From CAIUGU01 sp031398625 (GTDB lineage: Bacteria; Pseudomonadota; Gammaproteobacteria; Steroidobacterales; Steroidobacteraceae), in the NCBI GenBank assembly GCA_031398625.1, contig JANNNQ010000447.1, positions 1 to 64,000 of the forward strand: a stretch of 64,000 bases of DNA, in the 5' to 3' direction. The translations under genes and the position numbers were made by a program. The notes under the pieces are model-generated. The model was not told the DNA's origin. It was given only the letters and a program-made list of their open reading frames with translations, and did not search any database. Position 1 is the first letter of the stretch; every line of letters starts with the position of its first letter. This document shows positions 52,038-59,743 of the stretch, piece after piece.

Positions 52038-54673
52038 GCGCCGCACTGGAGGCCGTCCCGGACGATGGTGGACGTCACGCGCCGCCGAACGACGTCGAGG
52101 CCGAGCGGTGCGTACTGGGGTCGCTGATGCTGTCCGCATCCGTGCTCGACGACGTCGCCCCGCTGATCTCGGGCAGGGACTTCTACCGCCCAGCCCACGA
52201 GACCATTTGGGAGGCGATCACCGGGCTTGCCAGCGAAGGGAACCCCTTCGACGCCGTAGCTGTGGCCGACCGACTCGACGCCAACGGTGACCTGTTGCGT
52301 ATCGGTGGACCGGTGTACGTCCACACTCTCCTCAGCAGTGTCCCAACGGCTGCCAGTGGCGGCTACTACGCCCGGATCGTCGCCGACAAGGCCGTCCGCC
52401 GCCGGGTCATCGACGCGGGAACCCGGATTGCCAGACTCGGCTACACCAGCACGGGCGACGAGGCCCTGAACCTCATGGAGGCCGAGGTGCTGGCCGCGAA
52501 CGATCGCACCTCCACCGAGGACTACCGGGCGATCGGAATGCTGCTTGACGAGACCTTCGACGAGATCGAAGCCGCCGGGAAGCGCGAGCAGGGCGTGACC
52601 GGGGTGCCCACCGGGTTCATCGACCTCGACAAGCTCACCAGCGGCCTCCACGCGGGTCAGTTGATCCTCGTGGCGGGTAGGCCAGCGATGGGCAAGAGCT
52701 GCCTCGGAATGGACCTTTGCAGGTCGGCGTCCATCCACCATGGCCTGACGTCGGTGATGTTCAGTCTCGAGATGGGCCGATCCGACATCACGACGCGGCT
52801 CCTGTCGGCCGAGGCGAAGGTGCAGCTTCAGAACATCCGCAAGGGCAACGTCGACGAAATCGAGTGGGCGGCTCTGGCTCGCGCCCGGACCAGACTCGAC
52901 GACGCCCCGTTCTTCATCGACGACAGCCCGAACCTGACCCTCGCGGACATTCGCAGCAAGGTTCGCCGGCTGAAGCAGAAGAACGACCTGAGGCTGGTTG
53001 TCATCGACTACCTCCAGCTAATGACCAGCGGGAAGAAGGTCGAGTCGCGCCAGCAGGAGGTGAGCGAATTCTCCCGGGCGCTGAAGCTTTTGGCGAAGGA
53101 AGTGGAGGTGCCGATCGTTGCGCTGTCTCAGCTGAACCGAGGGCCGGAGCAGCGGCAAGATAAGACACCGCAAGCATCGGACCTGAGGGAATCGGGATGC
53201 CTGACGCGGGAGACGACCTTGCTCAGAGCGGATACGGGCGCCCCAGTTAGCTTCGGGGAGCTCATGGACAAGGGGTGGGAAGGCGTCTCCGTCTGGTCAC
53301 TGGACGACGACCGGAAGATTGTCGCTGCACCCATAACCAACGTCTTCCCCTCTGGGGTCAAGCAGACGTTCAAAATGCTGATGGCCTCTGGCCGAACAGT
53401 GACCGCCACCGACACCCACAAATTCAGGACGCTCCACGGTTGGACGGCGCTGGGTGATCTCGTCCCCGGATCGCGGCTTGCCATTCCCCGCGCAATCCCG
53501 GCGCCGATGACCGGTGGACTGGGGTGGTCAACCTACAGGCTCGGACTGTTGGCCCATCTCCTGGGAGATGGCTGCGTACTGACGAAGCAGCCAGTCCACT
53601 ACACCAGCGAGGACGAGGAGAACATTCGGTTCGTCACCGAGGCAGCGGCCGAGTTCGGCATTACTCCCCGTCGCGTGGCCCAAGGGAACTGGTGGCATGT
53701 CTATCTCCCCGCTCCAGCCGCCGGTCGCAATCCGATCAGCAACTGGTTCCGAGAGATGGGCATTGGCAACCTCCGCAGCCACGAGAAGCACCTGCCAGCA
53801 GAGCTGTTCGGAATGACGAACGCTGAAGTGTGCACCTTTCTTCGCCACCTGTGGGCGACTGACGGCAGAGTGGCCGAGCCCTCGAGCATGGCCAGTGGCA
53901 TCGCAATCATTTCCTACGCCACAACCAGTCGACGCCTCGCGGACGACGTGGCGCTCCTCCTGGCCCGCCTCGGAATCGTGGCGAGGATCAAGGTGGTCCC
54001 GGAGGAGCGCGGGAGGGTTGGCTACCGAGTCACTATCGCTGACGCCGGTTCGATGCGGATCTTCTGCGAATCCATTGGAGTGCATGGCGCCAGAGGGGTC
54101 AGGGCCGACCGTCTTCTCTCCGAGCTGGTGGGCAAGAGGCTCAACCCGAACAAGGGCGCCATCCCACGTGAGATGTGGGACGAGATCAGGTCGCTCCGGG
54201 CCGAGGCCGGCATGACGGAGCGCGCGTTCCAGAGTCGGCTCGAAACCAGTTACTGCGGGACCACGCTCTACAAGACGGGGCTGTCGCGTGAGCGGATGGG
54301 GAGAGCGGCAGAAATCCTCAACTCGGATGACCTCCGGGGCTTCGCCAGCGATGACGTGTTCTGGGACGAGGTTGTTTCGATCATCCCTGCGGCTGTCGTC
54401 CCGGTCTTCGACGCGACAGTCAAGGGCACGCACAGCTTCATCGCGGACGGGATCGTCGCGCACAACAGCCTCGAGCAGGACGCCGATCTGATCATCTTGC
54501 TGCACCGTCCAGACGTGTACGAGAAGGAGTCTCCTCGGGCGGGTGAGGCGGACCTCATCGTTGCCAAGCACCGCAACGGGCCGACGGAAACGCTCAAGAT
54601 GGTCTTCCAAGGCCACTACTCGCGTTTCGCCGACATGGCCGACGACTGGACCCCTCCGGAGCGTGCCTCGTGA
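52034..54673 (+). CDS. dnaB: replicative DNA helicase DnaB with intein
   Basis: 879 residues from ATG 52034. N-terminal DnaB domain (PPNDVEAERCVLGSLMLSAS), then the RecA-like core with Walker A VAGRPAMGKSCLG, FSLEMGR, LVVIDYLQLM and ALSQLNRG. The extein is cut after DLRESG by an intein starting at Cys389 and ending HN before SLEQDAD, in the conserved RESGxIEQDAD loop. Without the 423-residue intein the helicase has 456 residues, the normal size. It unwinds phage DNA as a hexamer. Confidence 0.9.
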   Translation: MSAALEAVPDDGGRHAPPNDVEAERCVLGSLMLSASVLDDVAPLISGRDFYRPAHETIWEAITGLASEGNPFDAVAVADRLDANGDLLRIGGPVYVHTLLSSVPTAASGGYYARIVADKAVRRRVIDAGTRIARLGYTSTGDEALNLMEAEVLAANDRTSTEDYRAIGMLLDETFDEIEAAGKREQGVTGVPTGFIDLDKLTSGLHAGQLILVAGRPAMGKSCLGMDLCRSASIHHGLTSVMFSLEMGRSDITTRLLSAEAKVQLQNIRKGNVDEIEWAALARARTRLDDAPFFIDDSPNLTLADIRSKVRRLKQKNDLRLVVIDYLQLMTSGKKVESRQQEVSEFSRALKLLAKEVEVPIVALSQLNRGPEQRQDKTPQASDLRESGCLTRETTLLRADTGAPVSFGELMDKGWEGVSVWSLDDDRKIVAAPITNVFPSGVKQTFKMLMASGRTVTATDTHKFRTLHGWTALGDLVPGSRLAIPRAIPAPMTGGLGWSTYRLGLLAHLLGDGCVLTKQPVHYTSEDEENIRFVTEAAAEFGITPRRVAQGNWWHVYLPAPAAGRNPISNWFREMGIGNLRSHEKHLPAELFGMTNAEVCTFLRHLWATDGRVAEPSSMASGIAIISYATTSRRLADDVALLLARLGIVARIKVVPEERGRVGYRVTIADAGSMRIFCESIGVHGARGVRADRLLSELVGKRLNPNKGAIPREMWDEIRSLRAEAGMTERAFQSRLETSYCGTTLYKTGLSRERMGRAAEILNSDDLRGFASDDVFWDEVVSIIPAAVVPVFDATVKGTHSFIADGIVAHNSLEQDADLIILLHRPDVYEKESPRAGEADLIVAKHRNGPTETLKMVFQGHYSRFADMADDWTPPERAS
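53198..54466 (+). mobile_element. DnaB intein with LAGLIDADG homing endonuclease
   Basis: 423 residues: N-terminal Cys (CLTRETTLLRADTG, block A), block B region near VTATDTHKFRT (T-x-x-H), two LAGLIDADG-type motifs (LLAHLLGDGC and FLRHLWATDG), block F/G ending GIVAHN before Ser of the C-extein. All residues needed for splicing (Cys1, TxxH, His-Asn, +1 Ser) are seen. The endonuclease domain looks complete with acidic residues in both motifs. Confidence 0.9.
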
Positions 54674-54801
54674 CCCGCGAAGCCCTGGCCGCGGAACTGG
54701 CCCTACCTCTCACCAATGACGACGGCTGGGGTGACGACCACGTCCTCGTTCGCCGGAAGACGTTGGCCGCGTACCTGGAACTGGCGGAGGCCGAGTCGTG
54801 A
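54670..54801 (+). CDS. small hypothetical protein, 43 aa
   Basis: GTG 54670 and TGA 54801 each overlap a neighbour by 4 nt. MTREALAAELALPLTNDDGW then a helical end; reminiscent of short HTH-like actinophage peptides. No family. Confidence 0.5.
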   Translation: MTREALAAELALPLTNDDGWGDDHVLVRRKTLAAYLELAEAES

Positions 54802-55370
54802 GCGTCCTCAACTTCAGGGCCCTCAACCATCCTCAGCAGGTCGCCACCCGTGGCGCTCTGGATGAGGTGGATGACCGGGGAACGGATCCCGCGTTCGTTG
54901 CTGAGCTGGCTGCCCGGTTCGGTGGCGACTTCACTCTCGATGTGGCTGCGGCGGCGCATAACGCGAAGTGCGCGCGGTTCTACACGCGCGCCGATGATGG
55001 CCTCTCGCAGCCGTGGCCGGGAAGGGTCTGGTGCAACGCCCCGTATTCGCATCCGAATCTTGCTCTGTGGGTGCGGAAGGCGTGGGTGGAGTGGCAGTCG
55101 GGCCGTCCGGAGCTGATTGTGATGCTTCTGCCGGCGAACCGGGTGGAGCAGGCGTGGTGGCAGGAGTTGGTGGAGCCGTTCCGGGACCGGTCGGGGAGCC
55201 CGTTGCGGATCGAGTTCCTGCCGGGTCGGTTGCGATTCGTAAAGCCGGGGCAGACGCATATCGGGCCGAATGAGCGGCCTCCGTTCGGGTGCTGCCTGGC
55301 GATCTGGGAGCGGGTGGGTCCGAAGCCGCCTTCGGTGCTGGACATGCTCGACTTCGGGGAGGCCCTGTGA
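54798..55370 (+). CDS. phage N6-adenine DNA methyltransferase (Dam-like)
   Basis: 190 residues from GTG 54798 (GTGA overlap). FGGDFTLDVAAAAHNAKCAR, DDGLSQPWPGRVWCNAPYSH, LIVMLLPANRVEQAWWQELV follow the phage DNA_N-6-adenine-methyltransferase family; the catalytic tetrapeptide is NAPY instead of NPPY. Methylates adenine in phage DNA, probably for protection. Second methylase of the genome. Confidence 0.8.
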   Translation: MSVLNFRALNHPQQVATRGALDEVDDRGTDPAFVAELAARFGGDFTLDVAAAAHNAKCARFYTRADDGLSQPWPGRVWCNAPYSHPNLALWVRKAWVEWQSGRPELIVMLLPANRVEQAWWQELVEPFRDRSGSPLRIEFLPGRLRFVKPGQTHIGPNERPPFGCCLAIWERVGPKPPSVLDMLDFGEAL

Positions 55371-55525
55371 GCCCCTCTCCCTCCCCCGCTGCCCCTGAGT
55401 GCCGGGTGCGTCATGCGAGCCCGTCAGCGCCCCACCAGCGGTCTGCGGTGCCCGGTTCCCCGTCATCCCTCGCCGTCCCGTTGGCGTCTTCGCCCACCCG
55501 CTCCCTTCTCCTATCCCCAACACGT

Positions 55526-55571
55526 CCACGATTCGTAGTCACTTGACACACGGATCGTAGACAACTAACTT
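55526..55571 (+). promoter_or_regulatory. paired dyad operator (pair 11) with consensus promoter
   Basis: CCACGATTCGTAG at 55526-55538 and ACACGGATCGTAG at 55548-55560, 22 bp apart. TTGACA at 55543-55548 and TAACTT at 55566-55571 form a -35/-10 pair with exactly 17 bp between, so the second dyad fills the spacer. The predicted start coincides with ATG 55578: a leaderless transcript. The rest of 55371-55525 is C-rich with no clear gene. Confidence 0.75.
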
Positions 55572-55577
55572 CATCTC

Positions 55578-55814
55578 ATGAACACAACGCAGATGGTCAC
55601 CGCCCCCACCGAGCAGATCCAGCCGAACCCGATGGTGGCCATCTGCAACACCTGCGAGTGGAGAGGCAACCGGTTCACCGCCGGTCTCCACGAGAGCGAC
55701 ATCCCCGGCCACCGGGTCAGCGCGTGGGTAACCCTCGGCAGCGAAACCGTCCCGGGGGAGATCTACCCGCGCTTCCTGTGGGATGTCCGGTCGACCTTCC
55801 CCCGGGCGTCCTGA
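55578..55814 (+). CDS. hypothetical protein, 78 aa, leaderless
   Basis: ATG 55578 lies about seven bases after the -10 box, with no ribosome site, so it is probably leaderless. Contains one C-x-x-C (ICNTCEWRGNRF). Function unknown; first gene of the last early operon. Confidence 0.6.
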   Translation: MNTTQMVTAPTEQIQPNPMVAICNTCEWRGNRFTAGLHESDIPGHRVSAWVTLGSETVPGEIYPRFLWDVRSTFPRAS

Positions 55815-55844
55815 GCGCCACCCTCATCTCTTTGGAGTTCTGAC

Positions 55845-56192
55845 ATGGGCTACAGCACAAGCCTCTCCGGAGGTCTCACCTTCGACCCGCCGCTGTCCGC
55901 ACTGGAGTACGCCAACAGCCCGTACCTGTCGTTCGGCGACGCTGGTTCGTGGTCGTTCAAGCTCGACCAGCCGAACACCATCGTCGTGGACGACGAAAGC
56001 GCCAAGCACTACGACCTCGAAGAGGAGCTGCAGGAGTTCATCGACTCCATGCCCGGGGCGACTTTCACCGGGTGCATCGAAGGTGACGGCGAGGAGAGCG
56101 GTGACATGTGGCGGCTGTACGTCGTCGACGGTCGCGTCGTCAAGGTCAAGCCGGAACTCGTCTGGCCGGACGCGCCTGTCGGTGGCATCTGA
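55845..56192 (+). CDS. DUF6205-like protein
   Basis: 115 residues from ATG 55845. MGYSTSLSGGLTFDPPLS, LEEELQEFIDSMPGATFTGC, GDMWRLYVVDGRVVKVKPEL match the actinobacterial phage DUF6205 pattern. Function unknown. Confidence 0.7.
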   Translation: MGYSTSLSGGLTFDPPLSALEYANSPYLSFGDAGSWSFKLDQPNTIVVDDESAKHYDLEEELQEFIDSMPGATFTGCIEGDGEESGDMWRLYVVDGRVVKVKPELVWPDAPVGGI

Positions 56193-56584
56193 TGCCCACC
56201 CTCGACCGTCCCCGCCTTGAGTCTCTCGCCGCCCACCTGCTGGCGAACGCTGACCGTCACGATCAGGAGCAGTTCGCCGCCCGGACAGCGTGCGGTACCT
56301 GGTACTGCGCTGCCGGTTGGACGCCCATCCTCGACGGCGGGTACGACATCAACTGGTGCGAGTACGACGGTGAGGACAGCACGGACGAGATCGCGGGCCG
56401 TCCGATGACCGCCATCGCGAACACGGCGTACGACCGCCGGGCGCAGCGTTTCGTCGACATCGACGAGGCCGCGACTGAGCTCCTCGGGCTCGACGTCAGC
56501 CAGCGGGGACGCCTGTTCTACAACTTCGGCGGGACGGACGAGATCGTCTCCGTCATCAAAGGCTTCCTCGACGAAGCCGCATGA
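56192..56584 (+). CDS. hypothetical protein, 130 aa
   Basis: ATG 56192 overlaps the previous TGA by one base. RLESLAAHLLANADRHDQEQ, CGTWYCAAGWTPILDGGYDI and a WxF-like ending resemble a recurrent actinophage family of unknown function with conserved C-G-T-x-x-C-x-A-G. Confidence 0.6.
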   Translation: MPTLDRPRLESLAAHLLANADRHDQEQFAARTACGTWYCAAGWTPILDGGYDINWCEYDGEDSTDEIAGRPMTAIANTAYDRRAQRFVDIDEAATELLGLDVSQRGRLFYNFGGTDEIVSVIKGFLDEAA

Positions 56585-56709
56585 ACCGCTGCGTCTGGTG
56601 CCACACCCAGTACGACGGCCCCGACCCCGAATTCTGCACACCCGAACACCGGGAAGCAGACCGGGTTGAGGCCGACCAATTCGATGCGATGGAAGAGGTT
56701 CGGGCATGA
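56581..56709 (+). CDS. small zinc-finger-like protein, 42 aa
   Basis: ATG 56581 (ATGA overlap on both sides). CVWCHTQYDGPDPEFCTPEH forms a C-x-x-C...C...H site like small DUF-type zinc peptides. Unknown role. Confidence 0.55.
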   Translation: MNRCVWCHTQYDGPDPEFCTPEHREADRVEADQFDAMEEVRA

Positions 56710-57569
56710 ACGCCTACTACCTGGCCGCACCTGACGGGCGGTTCTACTACCCGCTCCCCGAGGACAACGAGTTCGACCGGCGCAGCAGCGGGACATGGGA
56801 CGGTGAGCTCATCGGCGACCCTTCAGCACCCCGATACAGGCCCATCCCGGCATGGCTTGCCGTTCCCGAACCCACCGACAGTCTTATCTTCCGGCCGGCC
56901 CCGCGTAGCGAAACTGTCGGCTACCGGCTGAAGGATCAGAGCGCCGCCTCGGAGAAGTACCCAGCCGAGATCGTGCCGGACCTTTTCAAGGAGCTGGACC
57001 AGGAACTGCGGTACGGCTTGTACGACGCGGTTCAGGTTGACGTTCCGGTCGCCCCGATCATCTACGACGTTTCAGCGATGGTGGAGATGCCCGGGGAGCC
57101 GGACCCGCGTCCCGGCATTGGGTGGGAGCCAAGCAAGGCGCACGTCCTGGTCTACGGGGCAACCGTCGGGCACCTCCTGCCAGGGGTGCTGACGGGAGTA
57201 AGGGCCGAGGTCGGGGCGAGAATCGAAGCCCAATTCGGTGACCGGCACAAGGTGTACACCCACGACTCGTCGAAGATCAGCGTCCATCTGAGCTTCGACT
57301 ATGACGTCCCCGTTTTCACCACCCGGCAGAACACTTCGCGGGCCACCGGGAAACCGCTCCGGGGGACGACGAAGGTTCGTATCAAGGTCACCTCCATGGT
57401 CGACATTCACCCGCCGTGGACGATCGAGGCCCCCACCAAGGCTGAAGCAGTGGCGAAGCTCGACGCGCTATGCGCGGAGTACGTGGACCTCCTGAACTCC
57501 TACCAGCCGGTTGCCTGCTCGCACTGCAAGGGCAACGGGTACGTCGCCGAGCGGGAGGTGCAGTCGTGA
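56706..57569 (+). CDS. hypothetical protein, 287 aa
   Basis: ATG 56706 (ATGA overlap). Beta-rich N-terminal half, VYGATVGHLLPGVLTGVRAE middle and a C-terminal CSHCKGNGYV zinc knuckle of DnaJ type. No family recognised. Confidence 0.55.
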   Translation: MNAYYLAAPDGRFYYPLPEDNEFDRRSSGTWDGELIGDPSAPRYRPIPAWLAVPEPTDSLIFRPAPRSETVGYRLKDQSAASEKYPAEIVPDLFKELDQELRYGLYDAVQVDVPVAPIIYDVSAMVEMPGEPDPRPGIGWEPSKAHVLVYGATVGHLLPGVLTGVRAEVGARIEAQFGDRHKVYTHDSSKISVHLSFDYDVPVFTTRQNTSRATGKPLRGTTKVRIKVTSMVDIHPPWTIEAPTKAEAVAKLDALCAEYVDLLNSYQPVACSHCKGNGYVAEREVQS

Positions 57570-57877
57570 CTGATCTGGTCAACCGAGTCGCCCTGACCGC
57601 CGCGAACGCCATTGCCTGGCCTTATCAGGACGACCCGAAGTCGAACATCGACGACGAGGACGACCTACAGCGGGTCCTCGAAGCCGCAGCCCCGCACATC
57701 ATCGGCCCCGTCCTGGCAGCCCTTCATGAGCGAATGGTCAAGCTCAACACCGAACTGGTCGCAGGCGGCGACAACGACGCGTTCCCTGATTCATGGAGAT
57801 TGCATCTGCGTTCCGTGGCTAAGGGTGTCCGCGATTGCATCGGCTGCGTCGACGAGACCATCCGAGGGCTGTCGTGA
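57566..57877 (+). CDS. hypothetical protein, 103 aa
   Basis: GTG 57566 (GTGA overlap). Helical with KSNIDDEDDLQRVLEAAAPH; two Cys near the end. No family recognised. Confidence 0.5.
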   Translation: MTDLVNRVALTAANAIAWPYQDDPKSNIDDEDDLQRVLEAAAPHIIGPVLAALHERMVKLNTELVAGGDNDAFPDSWRLHLRSVAKGVRDCIGCVDETIRGLS

Positions 57878-58107
57878 ACCCGCTCTGGTCCTGGGCACTG
57901 ACCGCCGTCGGCGTCCTCGGCATCTACCTCGCGGGGAAGAAGAACAAGGCTGGGTGGGCCGTAGGTATCGGCGCCCAAGGGCTGTGGCTGGTCTACGCCA
58001 TCACGACCCGACAGTGGGGCTTCGTCGTCTCCGTGGCCGTTTACGGCTCCGTGTATTGCCGGAACTGGCTCGCCTGGCGCCGCGACGAGCAGGAGGCGGC
58101 CAAGTGA
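57874..58107 (+). CDS. small membrane protein with about three segments
   Basis: 77 residues from GTG 57874 (GTGA overlap). Hydrophobic stretches LWSWALTAVGVLGIYLAG, WAVGIGAQGLWLVYAIT and FVVSVAVYGSVYCRNW. Possible superinfection or lysis-inhibition membrane protein; unproven. Confidence 0.6.
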   Translation: MNPLWSWALTAVGVLGIYLAGKKNKAGWAVGIGAQGLWLVYAITTRQWGFVVSVAVYGSVYCRNWLAWRRDEQEAAK

Positions 58108-58250
58108 TCCTCGCCCTCCTTCTCTGGCTGGCCTTTCTCGCCGGCGCCTGCCTCATCGGTGGACTACTCACCGACAGCACCAACCTCGGGGCGGGTCTCG
58201 CAGCCGGGGTCAAGGGACGGCCTTTCGTCCCCATCGACACACAGGAGTGA
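58104..58250 (+). CDS. small membrane protein, 48 aa
   Basis: GTG 58104 (GTGA overlap). One segment, LALLLWLAFLAGACLIGGLL, then a polar tail. Likely partner of the preceding membrane gene. Confidence 0.5.
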   Translation: MILALLLWLAFLAGACLIGGLLTDSTNLGAGLAAGVKGRPFVPIDTQE

Positions 58251-58252
58251 AC

Positions 58253-58702
58253 ATGGAAATCATCGTGAACGGGCAGCGAATCACCGTCGCCGACGGGGCC
58301 AACGTCGTCATTGGCAATGGAGGGTCGATGACCTCCGTCTTCGGATCGGGTGGGTCATCGACCGTCACCATCGGCAAGAGCGAGCCGCCCCGCAAGCACG
58401 GGAACGGTGGGGGGCTAGTCGGAGACAACGCGACCGTCGCCGCAGGCGCTTATATCGGCCCCGACGCCTCGGTCACGGGGAACGCCACCGTTGGTCCGAA
58501 CGCCCGCGTCGAGTCCGGTGGCCGGGTTTCGGGCAACGCCTCGGTGACTGGTCATGCCGTCGTCTCGGGCAGCGTCTCCGGGAACGCCCAGATTTCGGGC
58601 CACGCCGTGATTGCTGGTTCCGTCAGTGGCAATGCCAGCGTCTCGGGCAATGCTCAGGTCGGGGTGGGGAGTTCGCTCTCCGGGAACTCGCGGCTGTCAT
58701 GA
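58253..58702 (+). CDS. Ser-Gly-Asn repeat protein (beta-solenoid-like)
   Basis: 149 residues from ATG 58253. After a 45-residue head (MEIIVNGQRITVADGANVVI), residues 60-145 consist of short repeats such as VSGNASVTGHAVVSGSVSGN and AQISGHAVIAGSVSGNASVS, spaced 6 or 12 residues, the look of a left-handed beta-helix or polymer-like solenoid. Unusual for an early-region gene. Function unknown. Confidence 0.65.
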   Translation: MEIIVNGQRITVADGANVVIGNGGSMTSVFGSGGSSTVTIGKSEPPRKHGNGGGLVGDNATVAAGAYIGPDASVTGNATVGPNARVESGGRVSGNASVTGHAVVSGSVSGNAQISGHAVIAGSVSGNASVSGNAQVGVGSSLSGNSRLS

Positions 58703-58965
58703 CCGCCAAGGTGATCGAGCTTCACCCGTCCGGCTACGGCGGCCTCACTTACGAGGCCCGCCGGATGCGCGACACCCACCGTTGGGCTGTCGTGGGCCGC
58801 CCACCCGGTCGCCCGAACGCCGTCGCTGTGGTGATCGAGGTGAAGAAGTTGGCCCCGATGGCGGGGGAGGAGAAGGCGTTCGTCGAGGAACTCACCCGTC
58901 TGCTGAGTGCCGGGTTCGGGCCAATCGAGATCAACGCACCGAAGGAAGGGGGCACCTGCACGTGA
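58699..58965 (+). CDS. hypothetical protein, 88 aa
   Basis: ATG 58699 (ATGA overlap). Basic, mixed alpha/beta (HRWAVVGRPPGRPNAVAVVI then a helix). No family. Confidence 0.5.
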   Translation: MTAKVIELHPSGYGGLTYEARRMRDTHRWAVVGRPPGRPNAVAVVIEVKKLAPMAGEEKAFVEELTRLLSAGFGPIEINAPKEGGTCT

Positions 58966-59387
58966 GTTCGGGACGGAACGCCGCCCCCACCGTCAAGTCT
59001 GGGCCGGTCCAACTCTGGACGGCCCTACTCGACACAGCACCTGCCGAGTGGGTTCCAATGGCTTCTCTCTCGTCCGGTGCGGGCCGCTCGACTGTGTCGG
59101 TTGCGATAGCCCGCTGGGAGTCCCGTGGATGGGTTGAGAGGTGCAGGGTCAGCCGCAATGGGAAGTCGTCGGTCGATGTCCGCCTGACGTCCAGTGGTCG
59201 GGTGTGGGTCCGAGAATGGCTCGCCGAAATCCACGCGGAGGCCACCACCCCTACTCCTGCCGAGATCCGCACGTGGGCCGCATCTCTTGGGCTCCCAGAC
59301 AGTCGAGGCAGAATCCCCCGACTGCTGGCCGACAGGTGGAACCGAGAACACCCCGAACGCCCGTACCCAGTTAAGGAGTGCCGATGA
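58962..59387 (+). CDS. winged helix fused to an Lsr2-like DNA-binding domain
   Basis: 141 residues from GTG 58962 (GTGA overlap). N-terminal winged helix (WTALLDTAPAEWVPMASLSS, VSVAIARWESRGWVERCRVS, VDVRLTSSGRVW) and C-terminal EIRTWAASLGLPDSRGRIPR, LLADRWNREHP, which matches the Lsr2 C-terminal domain including the R-G-R AT-hook-like motif. Lsr2 silences AT-rich foreign DNA in actinobacteria; a phage copy may compete with or mimic it. Confidence 0.65.
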   Translation: MSSGRNAAPTVKSGPVQLWTALLDTAPAEWVPMASLSSGAGRSTVSVAIARWESRGWVERCRVSRNGKSSVDVRLTSSGRVWVREWLAEIHAEATTPTPAEIRTWAASLGLPDSRGRIPRLLADRWNREHPERPYPVKECR

Positions 59388-59743
59388 CCGAACAGGAGGC
59401 GCACCCCGTCGACCACACCCCGGTCACGATGGTGCAGGAAATTCAGCAGGCCCTCGTTAGTGCTGGGATCGACATCAGACTCGTGGCCGTCAACATCCAC
59501 CGGGATGCGTACCCGAGTGCTTCGATCCTCCTCGCGGCACCAGGTGCCTACACCAGTCCCGAGTCCGACCGGCTCGGCCACTACCTCCTCGTGGAACCGC
59601 GATACCGGGAGCAGGGGGACCCGGGAGAACGCATCGGGATCTTGGAGGGTACGACTCGCAGTGGCTTCCGGGTCTCCATCCACTGCGCGCCGCGCATGAC
59701 CGCTGAGGAAGTCGCGGCAGAGATCGCACAGGAGGAGAAGTGA
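59384..59743 (+). CDS. hypothetical protein, 119 aa
   Basis: ATG 59384 (ATGA overlap). Alpha/beta with VQEIQQALVSAGIDIRLVAV and a helical EEVAAEIAQEEK end. No family. Confidence 0.5.
   Translation: MTEQEAHPVDHTPVTMVQEIQQALVSAGIDIRLVAVNIHRDAYPSASILLAAPGAYTSPESDRLGHYLLVEPRYREQGDPGERIGILEGTTRSGFRVSIHCAPRMTAEEVAAEIAQEEK

Noticed and set aside
55367..55546. Ser/Pro-rich 59-codon frame after the adenine methylase
   Set aside because: Low complexity, ends inside operator pair 11 and has no strong start signal beyond a GTGA overlap; could be real but unsupported.
2334..55560. Identity of the dyads with mycobacteriophage cluster A stoperators
   Set aside because: The cluster A stoperator is an asymmetric 13-mer of different sequence; these sites are palindromic and paired.
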